This document shows, piece by piece, positions 57,464-64,000 of a stretch of 64,000 bases of DNA. Source of the stretch: Sunxiuqinia indica (GTDB lineage: Bacteria; Bacteroidota; Bacteroidia; Bacteroidales; Prolixibacteraceae); the NCBI RefSeq assembly GCF_009847015.1, contig NZ_WVEM01000005.1, forward strand, positions 295,847 through 359,846. The letters run 5' to 3'. Made by a program: the position numbers and the translations under genes. The notes under the pieces are model-generated. The model ran no database searches and was not told the DNA's origin. It saw only the letters and a list, made by a program, of their open reading frames with translations. Numbering within the stretch: the first letter of the stretch is position 1; every line of letters begins with the position of its first letter.

Positions 57464-59302
57464 TTATTCCTCCAGTAATTTTTCAAAGTTTTCCTTCAAC
57501 TCGGTTACCGTAAATGGTAATCCTTTCAACTTATTGACCTGGTGATATTCATACTCAGGTAATTTATCGCGTAGGTATGAAGCAAATTGTCCGAGGTTCA
57601 ATTCACAAACGATAATCTTTTTAAACTTGCTAAACACCTCTTCGGTATTTGCAGGAAGTGGTTTGATAAAGTTGAAATGAGCCAGGCTCACTTTTTTACC
57701 ATCCTGACGCATTTCACGCACCGCACTAATCATGTGTCCGTAGGTACCACCCCATGCCACAACCAATAATTCGCCTTCTTCGTCGCCACACACTTCCAAT
57801 TCAGGAATCATATCAGCAACTTTCTGAACTTTCGCTTCACGAATTTCGGTATTCTTGTGGTGGTTTTCCGGATCGTGACTTACGGCACCTTCAACATTCT
57901 TCTCCAAACCACCGATACGGTGCTGGAATCCCTCCATTCCCGGGAATGCCCATTCACGCGCCAAAATGTCTTCATCACGTTTATACGGTTTAAACTCACT
58001 GCTGTTTTTCGCAATACGAGGCGTAATTTCGGGTAGCTCCGACATGCTTGGAACACGCCAGGGTTCACTCCCATTTCCAAGGAAACCATCGGTTAACAGG
58101 ATGACTGGCACCATGCGCTCCAATGCAATTTTACACGATAGGTAGGCGTAGTAAAAACAGTCGGACGGTGTGCTGGCAGCCAAAACAACAACCGGGCTTT
58201 CACCATTACGTCCGTAAAGTGCCTGCAATAAATCAGACTGCTCCGTTTTGGTTGGCAATCCTGTCGATGGGCCACCACGCTGAACGTTTACAATAACCAC
58301 CGGAAGCTCGGCCATTACCGCCAAACCAATCGCTTCGGATTTCAATGCCAAACCGGGGCCTGAAGTACTGGTAACCGCTAATTTACCGGCGAAGGCAGCA
58401 CCAAGGGTGGTACACATACCGGCAATTTCATCTTCGGCCTGAAATGTTTTCACACCCAAGTCGCGGCGAGCAGCCAAGGCCACCAACACGTCAGTTGCCG
58501 GAGTAATCGGATAAGAACCTAAAAACAGGTCTAAACCTGATTTTTCAGCAGCGGCCAACATCCCCCAAGCTGTAGCAATGTTTCCATTGATGTTTCGGTA
58601 AGTACCTCTTTCAATTTCGGCAGCATGCACCAAATACTGAGGTGTCATGTGCTGCATATTCATTCCGTAATTGAAACCGTCATGTAAAACTTTCAGGTTC
58701 GATTCAACCACGGTAGGTTTTTTGGCAAATTTTGTCTTGATGAATGATTCGATATAATCCATCGGACGGCCAAACATCCAGCAAATTAATCCCAAAGCAA
58801 ACATGTTTTTGCTTCGCAGAACTGATTTATTGTCCATTCCAAAATCCTTCAAACTTTCACGCGTCAGGCTGGTAATTGGAACTGCAATTTTGATGTAATC
58901 ATCCAACTTCAATTCTCCAAACGGATCGTCGGTTGCAAAATTGGCTTTATCTAAATTTTTCTGAGTAAAAGAATCAACATCGTAAATGATGGTTCCACCG
59001 GGTTTCATAAACCGCGCATTGGCTTTCACTGCTGCCGGGTTCATGGCAATCAACACATGGGCTTCATCTCCCGGGGTGTTTACTTCTTTATGACCAAACT
59101 GAACCTGAAAACCTGATACGCCACCAACAGTACCTTGTGGCGCCCTGATTTCGGATGGGTAATCCGGAAAGGTCGAAATATCATTTCCAAATAGTGCTGT
59201 GGCATCAGAGAACAAGGTTCCCGTAAGCTGCATTCCATCTCCCGAGTCACCGGAAAACCGAATGGCCACTTCTTCTAACTCAATAACTTTTGTGTCTTTC
59301 AT
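57464..59302 (-). CDS. korA: 2-oxoglutarate:ferredoxin oxidoreductase, gamma-alpha fused subunit
   Basis: A 612-residue subunit in which the gamma domain (residues about 1-190; AIRFSGDSGDGMQLTGTL, PPQGTVGG-like APQGTVGGVSGFQ) precedes the alpha domain. The alpha part has GNIATAWGMLAAAEKSG, the catalytic region SYPITPATDVLVALAARR, AEDEIAGMCTTLGAAFAGK, TSTSGPGLALKSEAIGLAVM and the domain III VVAWGGTYGHM. It works with KorB in 2-oxoglutarate and succinyl-CoA exchange, the anaerobic-type or reductive arm of the TCA cycle. Promoter and operon end are clearly defined. Confidence 0.93.
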   Translation of the reverse strand: MKDTKVIELEEVAIRFSGDSGDGMQLTGTLFSDATALFGNDISTFPDYPSEIRAPQGTVGGVSGFQVQFGHKEVNTPGDEAHVLIAMNPAAVKANARFMKPGGTIIYDVDSFTQKNLDKANFATDDPFGELKLDDYIKIAVPITSLTRESLKDFGMDNKSVLRSKNMFALGLICWMFGRPMDYIESFIKTKFAKKPTVVESNLKVLHDGFNYGMNMQHMTPQYLVHAAEIERGTYRNINGNIATAWGMLAAAEKSGLDLFLGSYPITPATDVLVALAARRDLGVKTFQAEDEIAGMCTTLGAAFAGKLAVTSTSGPGLALKSEAIGLAVMAELPVVIVNVQRGGPSTGLPTKTEQSDLLQALYGRNGESPVVVLAASTPSDCFYYAYLSCKIALERMVPVILLTDGFLGNGSEPWRVPSMSELPEITPRIAKNSSEFKPYKRDEDILAREWAFPGMEGFQHRIGGLEKNVEGAVSHDPENHHKNTEIREAKVQKVADMIPELEVCGDEEGELLVVAWGGTYGHMISAVREMRQDGKKVSLAHFNFIKPLPANTEEVFSKFKKIIVCELNLGQFASYLRDKLPEYEYHQVNKLKGLPFTVTELKENFEKLLEE

Positions 59303-59358
59303 GTGACATTTATTTTAATACCTAGATTTCTCCTTATAAAACCGAAAAAAAGCGATCT

Positions 59359-59388
59359 CAAAAATAACAATTTAAAACTTTGGAACAA
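59359..59388 (-). promoter_or_regulatory. Promoter of korAB
   Basis: On the minus strand TTG, 19 bases, then TATTTTTG, an excellent Bacteroidota promoter, with the -7 element ending 57 bases upstream of the korA ATG. Confidence 0.7.
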
Positions 59389-59577
59389 TTTTGAATTATA
59401 CCCATTAGGTGTGTAGCGGAGTAAAAATAACCAATAATTAATAAGAGCCCGTTTTGTGAAACGATTCCAATTGAAGTTTTCCCCCTTTATCCCGAAAGAG
59501 GAGCATTCATTTTATGGAATTTCACACAACCGGTCAATAAGAAAACCATTCTACATTTAATTATTTAGCGCTTTTAA

Positions 59578-59585
59578 TATCTTTG
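59578..59585 (+). promoter_or_regulatory. -7 promoter element of the gamma carbonic anhydrase-like gene
   Basis: TATCTTTG fits TAnnTTTG, 26 bases before the ATG. The 309-base gap to korA holds this and the divergent korAB promoter; nothing else is evident in it. Confidence 0.55.
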
Positions 59586-59611
59586 TTATCAAATTAAAAT
59601 AATTATAGAAA

Positions 59612-60127
59612 ATGGCTTTAATCAAAACACTCAAAGGAAAAACTCCCCAAATAGGCAACGATTGTTTTTTAGCCGAAACTGCTGCAATAATAGGCGATGT
59701 AGAAATTGGTGATCACAGTAGCGTTTGGTACAGTGCAGTTATACGCGGAGATGTTCACTACATAAAAATAGGCAAAAACTCCAACGTGCAAGATTGTGCG
59801 GTAATACACGCAACCTACCAAAAATCGCCAACCAACATAGGCAATAACGTCATCATTGCTCATGGGGCAATTATACATGGCTGTACCATAAACGACAATG
59901 TGATGATTGGAATGAATGCCGTGGTGCTCGACAACGCTGTGGTAGAAAGCAATACCATTATTGCTGCCGGATCGGTTGTTACCAAAGGAACCATTGTTGA
60001 AGCCGGAAGTGTGTATGCCGGTATTCCTGCCAAGAAAGTAAAATCGATAGGCACTGATCTGCTGGAAGGTGAGATTCACCGTATTGCCAACGCTTACGGC
60101 ATGTATGCCAGTTGGTATAAAGAGTAA
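59612..60127 (+). CDS. Gamma carbonic anhydrase-family hexapeptide-repeat protein
   Basis: A 171-residue left-handed beta-helix protein. Hexapeptide repeats run through IIGDVEIGDHSSVWYSAVIRGDV, NVQDCAVIHATYQ, NVIIAHGAIIHGCTINDNVMIG and VVESNTIIAAGSVV. The metal-binding histidines typical of gamma carbonic anhydrases are present (H83-like in VIHAT, IIAHGAIIHG), and the tail GIPAKKVKSIG is common to the YrdA/PaaY group. Members bind Zn or Fe trimerically; catalytic activity is often absent, so carbonic anhydrase function is likely but not certain. The next gene follows on the same strand after 154 bases. Confidence 0.85.
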   Translation: MALIKTLKGKTPQIGNDCFLAETAAIIGDVEIGDHSSVWYSAVIRGDVHYIKIGKNSNVQDCAVIHATYQKSPTNIGNNVIIAHGAIIHGCTINDNVMIGMNAVVLDNAVVESNTIIAAGSVVTKGTIVEAGSVYAGIPAKKVKSIGTDLLEGEIHRIANAYGMYASWYKE

Positions 60128-60281
60128 AAAAAGAATAAATAATTCATAGCGCTGCGTTATTCTGATCAGGGAATAACCGGGATTCTTCAATTGCAAAAAT
60201 AACCAGAAGACCATTAAAGGTTCTTGTTCTTCATTGGTCAACAACAAATAGTCGACAAAAAATTTTAACACCTCATTAAGC

Positions 60282-61187
60282 ATGAATACAAAACCCACAC
60301 TCTTAATTTTAGCAGCCGGAATGGGAAGCCGTTATGGCGGATTGAAACAAGTTGAACCGATTGGTCCTAACGGGGAAACCATTCTGGAGTATTCGATATT
60401 TGATGCCATTCGTGCCGGATTTGGCAAAGTAGTTTTCGTTATCCGCGAAAGTTTCGCTGATGCTTTTAAAAAACAATTTGCCGGTAAACTGGACAGTAAA
60501 ATTGAAGTGAAATATGTTTACCAGGAGCTGGATCATTTACCCGATGGGTACAGTCTGCCCGAAGGACGGGAAAAGCCGTGGGGAACCGGACATGCCATTC
60601 TGATGGCTAAAGATGTGATTCAAGAACCATTTGCTGCGATTAATGCTGATGATTTTTACGGACGCGAATCGTTCCGGGTAGCAGCTGATTTTTTAACAAG
60701 CGAAGTTGCAGCGGATAACTACAGCATGGTAGGCTACCAGGTAAAAAATACCTTATCGGAGTTTGGCACCGTTTCGCGTGGAATTTGTAAAACCGATAAA
60801 AACAGCAATTTAGTGCAGATTACCGAGCGTCATCAAATTGCCCGGGAGAATGGCCGGATTACGTTTACAGATGAAAATGATAACAAAGTTGCGGTGGACG
60901 ACAACACGCTTGCATCGATGAACTTTTGGGGCTTCCACCCCAGCCTGTTCCAACATTTGGAGAGCCAGTTCAAGCAGTTTTTAGATGAAAAAATGGAGAC
61001 TCCAAAATCGGAATTTTACATCCCGAGCGTGGTATTTGAATTGATCAGAACCGGACAAGCACAAGCAAAAGTACTGGATGCCGACTCGCAATGGTTTGGA
61101 GTAACCTACCCGGAAGATAAGCCTTTTGTAGTTGAACAAGTAAAAAAACTAACGGAACAAGGCGACTACCCCCAAAAGCTTTGGTAA
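60282..61187 (+). CDS. Sugar-phosphate nucleotidyltransferase
   Basis: A 301-residue NTP-transferase-fold protein. The signature LAAGMGSRYGGLKQVEPIGPNG binds the nucleotide, PWGTGHAILMAKDVI and AAINADDFYG (metal Asp) follow, and GFHPSLFQHLESQFKQFL lies C-terminal. This is the family to which UDP-glucose and dTDP-glucose pyrophosphorylases belong, but the sequence is not typical GalU or RfbA. Substrate unknown. Terminator immediately downstream. Confidence 0.85.
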   Translation: MNTKPTLLILAAGMGSRYGGLKQVEPIGPNGETILEYSIFDAIRAGFGKVVFVIRESFADAFKKQFAGKLDSKIEVKYVYQELDHLPDGYSLPEGREKPWGTGHAILMAKDVIQEPFAAINADDFYGRESFRVAADFLTSEVAADNYSMVGYQVKNTLSEFGTVSRGICKTDKNSNLVQITERHQIARENGRITFTDENDNKVAVDDNTLASMNFWGFHPSLFQHLESQFKQFLDEKMETPKSEFYIPSVVFELIRTGQAQAKVLDADSQWFGVTYPEDKPFVVEQVKKLTEQGDYPQKLW

Positions 61188-61194
61188 AGAGCAA

Positions 61195-61230
61195 AACCGG
61201 GGTTTCAGCCCAACCCCCGGTTCCTTTTTT
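61195..61230 (+). terminator. Terminator after the nucleotidyltransferase gene
   Basis: Eight-bp stem AACCGGGG / CCCCGGTT, loop of 12 bases, then CC and T6. Confidence 0.85.
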
Positions 61231-61270
61231 ACCTTGTCCTTCCGGACTGGATTTCATTTCTTTTTTTTAG

Positions 61271-61378
61271 ATGAAACGAGCATGTAAAAAGTTATTACAC
61301 ACAGTAGCTAAATTATGAGCGAGTTCCATCGAATACCTTTGAAAATTTTAAATTACAATGAGATGAAAAGAAACGAAA
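61271..61378 (+). repeat. Dispersed repeat with a short open frame (copy 2)
   Basis: The region begins ATGAAACGAGCATG, matching TATGAAACGAACATG before copy 1, and its 61321-61368 part is 39/48 identical to the end of copy 1. A frame beginning MSEFHRIPLK continues past the copy 1 stop into the next repeat cluster. Likely an interspersed repeat of this genome. Confidence 0.5.
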
Positions 61379-61379
61379 C

Positions 61380-62285
61380 AAAGAAAAATCAAGTCAAACC
61401 GAACCCTCGGCCGGGCGTTTTGACGGCCTTCGCGCTTTTCGCCTTTCGGCGAAATGGGGGACTTGGTGTCGATCTGAAAATCCGAATATCTGAAAATCTT
61501 GGTTCTAGTATCTAATGTCTTGTTCTCTTTTCCCCAAACCCCAAATACTTTTTTGTCTTGATACCAAAAAGTAATCAAAAAAGATCAAGTCAAAGTTGTC
61601 TTTTCAGACGGAACCTGATTTTTGTCTTGACACAAAAACCAGGAAAAAAAGTCAAGGCTGACGATGCTTTTGAACAAAAACTACGGGTCAGTCACTGCCC
61701 GAAAACCAAACTCCTCCTTTCAGTCGTCAAACAGGGTTTTCTTAGCGAGTGCCATTGCTGTTTCCTTTCCTTGTTTTCCAGTTCAAAACCCTCGTAGGCC
61801 GGGCTTTTCGCCTGCCGGCGAAGCGGGGGACTTAAATATCCCAATTGAATGTTCGTCATCGGGAACTCGTTTCTGGATCGGTTGGCCAGTTGCTCCAATA
61901 TTGACCGAAACAGATTGCTGCTATCTTCACCCTCCTGGCTCTTGGTTCTTTATTCTTGGATCTAATGTCTGATATCTATTGTCTTGGTGTCATTGCATGC
62001 GCTGGGGCGTTGCCCCAAACCCCAAATACTTTTTTGTCTTGATACCAAAAAGTATTCAAAAAAGATCAAGTCAAAGTTATCCTTCCACGCGCGTCAGGAT
62101 TTTTTCTTTCCGGCGCACTGCCCGGGATACCCGCCAAAAATCCTTCCCTCCACCGCCGGCCCGGGCTACTTTGACGGGCCATCGCCTTTTCGCCTGTTGG
62201 TGAAGCGGGGGACTTGGCTGTCCCAAGCTATGCGCTGGTCATCCTGAACTTGTTTCTGGATCGGTTGGCGAATTGCTCAATACAA
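61380..62285. repeat. Cluster of composite interspersed repeats
   Basis: A gene-free stretch of three decayed repeat units. A 30-base motif built on CTTTTCGCCTnnCGGCGAAG then GGGGGACTT starts at 61435, 61804 and 62186. A 66-base sequence, identical but for one base, occurs at 61532-61597 and 62013-62078 (CCCCAAACCCCAAATAC.., TTTTTTGTCTTGATACC.., ..GATCAAGTCAAAGTT); it can pair CTTGAT with ATCAAG. GTTTCTGGATCGGTTGGC recurs at 61869 and 62252. GC content is higher than in the flanking genes. Confidence 0.75.
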
Positions 62286-62541
62286 TTTGAATTCCTTCTT
62301 TTTACCCCGAAATCTCAAAAAATGACATTTCCTCGGAAACAGAGGCCATCAAACCAATCAAATGTTCATCTGAAAAACGGGTTGAAAAACATTGATTTTG
62401 TTCGTTCGTGTGAGAAATGGGCTTGTTTACACCCCAAAACAGCTCATTCATAAAACACTTCAAAAATATTATGTCATTCAAATCTCAATGTCCTAACTTG
62501 TTAGCTGTTAATTCATTTTTCTAATTTTTTAATTTATACCC
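62286..62541. other. AT-rich intergenic DNA after the repeat cluster
   Basis: About 250 bases leading to the next gene, with no gene or repeat that I can support. A -7 consensus before the following ATG was not found. Confidence 0.4.
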
Positions 62542-63018
62542 ATGGAAAACAAAATCAACAATCAACTTCCGGATGATGTGGCAACCGAAGCCCTGACAAA
62601 AGCCACTGAACTATCAAGCCTGCTACAACCTTACCTGATCGCGTTAAATGCCGACGAACGCAAGTCGTTACCTAAAATGAGTGATGGTACGGCTCCGTTT
62701 GTGGAGAAATGCCTCGACTATTGCCAGTCCGATCCGCAGTTTGCACCACCCTACCTCAATACCGATGGGTTTAAGCTGGATATGAATGTTTGGGAAAAGC
62801 TGAACACGATTATTCATCCGGTTTTGCAACTGGCCCAAAACCTGGATGACACGACCACCGAAGCCGGATCGGAAAGCTACACCGCTGCACTCACCTATTA
62901 CAACTCGGTGAAGCAGGCTGCCAAAATGAGCGTTCCGGGTGCAAAACCCATTTACGAGGACCTGAAAAAGCGATTTACCAGCAATGGTAGCCGAAAACAA
63001 GCCGAACAACCTGAATAA
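62542..63018 (+). CDS. Hypothetical protein with helical pattern
   Basis: A 158-residue acidic, mostly alpha-helical protein: TKATELSSLLQPYLIALNADERK, then MNVWEKLNTIIHPVLQLAQNL and ALTYYNSVKQAAKMSVPGAK. It has no signal peptide and no known motif. The sequence from the ATG runs to its stop without interruption and has good codon use, so I take it as real. It stands alone between the repeat cluster and the 21-bp tandem array, and is probably an accessory gene. Confidence 0.65.
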   Translation: MENKINNQLPDDVATEALTKATELSSLLQPYLIALNADERKSLPKMSDGTAPFVEKCLDYCQSDPQFAPPYLNTDGFKLDMNVWEKLNTIIHPVLQLAQNLDDTTTEAGSESYTAALTYYNSVKQAAKMSVPGAKPIYEDLKKRFTSNGSRKQAEQPE

Positions 63019-63121
63019 GCAGAAACGGTTCAGCGCTAAAACGGGGATCATCACGATCTTCGTTTTTTTATTTTAACTACACGCTCCCACACTTATTCCT
63101 GAACCAGTCTACCCGAATAGA

Positions 63122-63346
63122 ACTGCAGTTTAGTTAAACATGATCCGAGTTTGTTTAACAGCGACTGGAGTCACCATTTCCCTGACTCCGGTTTGCTTTT
63201 TGGTGACTTCGCCCACCCATTACCCGGGCGAAGTTTACTTTTTACCGACTCAAGTTATCATTTACTCAACTGCAGTCTCCATTTTCCTGACTCGACTTAG
63301 CCTTTAACCGACTGCAGTTACCTTTTTACCGACTCGAGTCGGTTTT
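63122..63346. repeat. Degenerate 21-bp tandem repeat array
   Basis: Ten full and one partial unit in exact 21-base register, consensus about ACTnnAGT-TACCTTTTTACCG. Units begin at 63122, 63143, 63164, 63185, 63206, 63227, 63248, 63269, 63290, 63311 and 63332. The cores alternate between near-palindromes such as CTGCAG, CTCGAG, CTGGAG, CTCAAG. Reading in frame gives a heptapeptide pattern (TxVxFLP), but stops occur in units 1 and 9. Confidence 0.85.
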
Positions 63347-63355
63347 GAAGTGGGG

Positions 63356-63399
63356 GGGGGTACTTCGGAAGTGGGGTACCCCACTTGGGAAGTACCCCC
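63356..63399. repeat. 44-bp interrupted palindrome
   Basis: Outer arms GGGGGTACTTC / GAAGTACCCCC (11 bp) enclose a GG/GG mismatch and a perfect 18-base inner palindrome, AAGTGGGG-TA-CCCCACTT. A run of nine G starts it. It directly follows the 21-bp array. Confidence 0.85.
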
Positions 63400-63504
63400 A
63401 TGGCCTGTTAAATAGACCTTATTTTGAATGAAACTAAATTATCGCTACCAAAATTAATTATTCTGTAAAGTTAGCTATCTTGTTCCGCTGGATAACAAGA
63501 CAGT

Positions 63505-63696
63505 ATGGATTTTCAGCGCACAATCAAACTTAGGCAGGCAAGCTATTTATTGGAACAAGAGGTTGATTGGCGTTATATACAAACGATACTTGGACATGAA
63601 TCGAGCAAAACGGCGGAGATTTACACCCACGTGAGTACAAAGTCTCTTGCAAAAATCAAAAGTCCTCTAGACTTAATTTTGAAAGATAAAACATAG
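63505..63696 (+). pseudogene. Tyrosine recombinase (integrase) C-terminal fragment
   Basis: A 63-codon frame with the end of an Xer/IntI-like integrase: LLEQEVDWRYIQTILGHESSKTAEIYTHVS matches the LGHxxxxTTxxYTH region with the H and nucleophile Tyr. The expected HxLRHSxATH segment before it is altered (IKLRQASY lacks the His and two residues), and the rest of the catalytic and core-binding domains is absent. Thus it is a remnant, not an active enzyme. Confidence 0.8.
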
Positions 63697-63856
63697 ATTA
63701 ACAGACGGTTGCAATCCATAGTATATAGTGGATATATAATACACCCGTCATATACACATCGTTGAGTTTCATTGTGGGAAACAGGCAGTTAGAAAACAGT
63801 CACGATTACTGTATTTTGAATGGTAAAATGTTCTAAAAAAAGCCTTGGGGTTAAAA
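63697..63856. other. Non-coding DNA after the integrase fragment
   Basis: About 160 bases with a partial inverted repeat (AGTATATA / TATATAAT around GTGGA) and ACACCCGTCATATAC. No gene is supported. It could be a decayed recombination or integron-type flank, which I cannot show. Confidence 0.3.
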
Positions 63857-63945
63857 AAAATGCTGAACGCATTTTGGACCCAGGTCTTGGAACGGTGAGA
63901 CCGTGGAAGCGCGTGCTTCTGACGTCGAGTCGACGGAAAGACCTG
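63857..63945 (+). other. Cloverleaf-like structured region
   Basis: AAAATGC / GCATTTT forms a 7-bp hairpin (63857-63875). Then an 8-bp outer stem CAGGTCTT / AAGACCTG (63881-63945) encloses three hairpins in order: ACGGT-GAG-ACCGT, AAGC-GCGT-GCTT and CGTC-GAGTC-GACG-type. No tRNA consensus bases are seen. Strand is arbitrary for a structure; the function is unknown. Confidence 0.45.
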
Positions 63946-64000
63946 ACAAAGTTCCCATTTTTTGGCGACAAAGTCAAGGGGGTGGAAAAAATGGAAGGAC

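Noticed and set aside
63122..63346. CRISPR array
   Set aside because: Units are directly abutting at 21 bases with no unique spacers, and no cas genes are near.
63881..63945. tRNA or hammerhead ribozyme
   Set aside because: The three hairpins do not fit tRNA arm lengths and no T-loop consensus occurs. A CTGA..GAAA pattern is present but the GA needed before stem II of a hammerhead is missing.
63789..63977. Minus-strand frame of 62 codons at the window end
   Set aside because: No family similarity recognised, and it covers the hairpin-rich region; probably chance.

Overview
The window looks like a chromosomal segment of a Bacteroidota bacterium, probably from the Marinilabiliales/Prolixibacteraceae side (the order is an inference). 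The reasons are: repeated TAnnTTTG -7 promoter elements in front of genes, very few Shine-Dalgarno sites, a type IX secretion plug protein, gliding genes gldF and gldG, a complete Na+-translocating NQR operon, 2-oxoglutarate:ferredoxin oxidoreductase, and a tRNA-Ser without encoded CCA.

Layout. 1-5.4 kb: end of a divIC/ftsL-like gene, pruA, an orphan PAS histidine kinase and the T9SS plug gene. 5.5-11.5 kb: nqrABCDEF under one promoter and one terminator. 11.5-24.7 kb: tadA, aspS, cupin, an exbB-X-exbD-exbD energy-transduction operon, tRNA-Ser, ansA, tatD, two tandem glutamate dehydrogenases with different coenzyme loops, a CPBP protease, a cyclophilin and kdsB. 24.8-29.8 kb: a sigma-54 activator with lptE, a small TPR-like protein and secG, then groES-groEL behind an unusual dyad-rich leader. 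29.9-35.6 kb: a ClC channel and sbcC/sbcD. 35.7-39 kb: an inserted accessory module. 39.2-52.1 kb: housekeeping genes (FAH hydrolase, exonuclease, dnaN, a fused gldF-gldG, lpxB, surE, rny, zapA, an M23 peptidase, fabD). 52-61.2 kb: a Cys-tailed NifX-like protein, a receiver/PPDK fusion, korBA, a gamma carbonic anhydrase-like protein and a sugar nucleotidyltransferase. 61.2-64 kb: a repeat-rich, gene-poor end with a three-fold composite repeat, an 11-unit 21-bp tandem array, a 44-bp palindrome, a decayed integrase tail and a cloverleaf-like fold.

The most interesting object is the accessory module at 35.7-39 kb. A 519-residue stand-alone reverse transcriptase with a YSDD active site is preceded by 366 nt of non-coding DNA whose ends are perfect 16-bp inverted repeats. 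A near-consensus promoter places the predicted transcription start at the outer end of that stem, and the other arm ends 8 bases before the RT start codon. This is the expected architecture of an RT with its own template ncRNA, as in retrons and DRT2/DRT9-type defence systems. The RT is read in the same direction as sbcD-sbcC 25 bp downstream, and an unknown 429-residue protein is transcribed divergently from the same short control region. I cannot assign a DRT subtype from the sequence alone.
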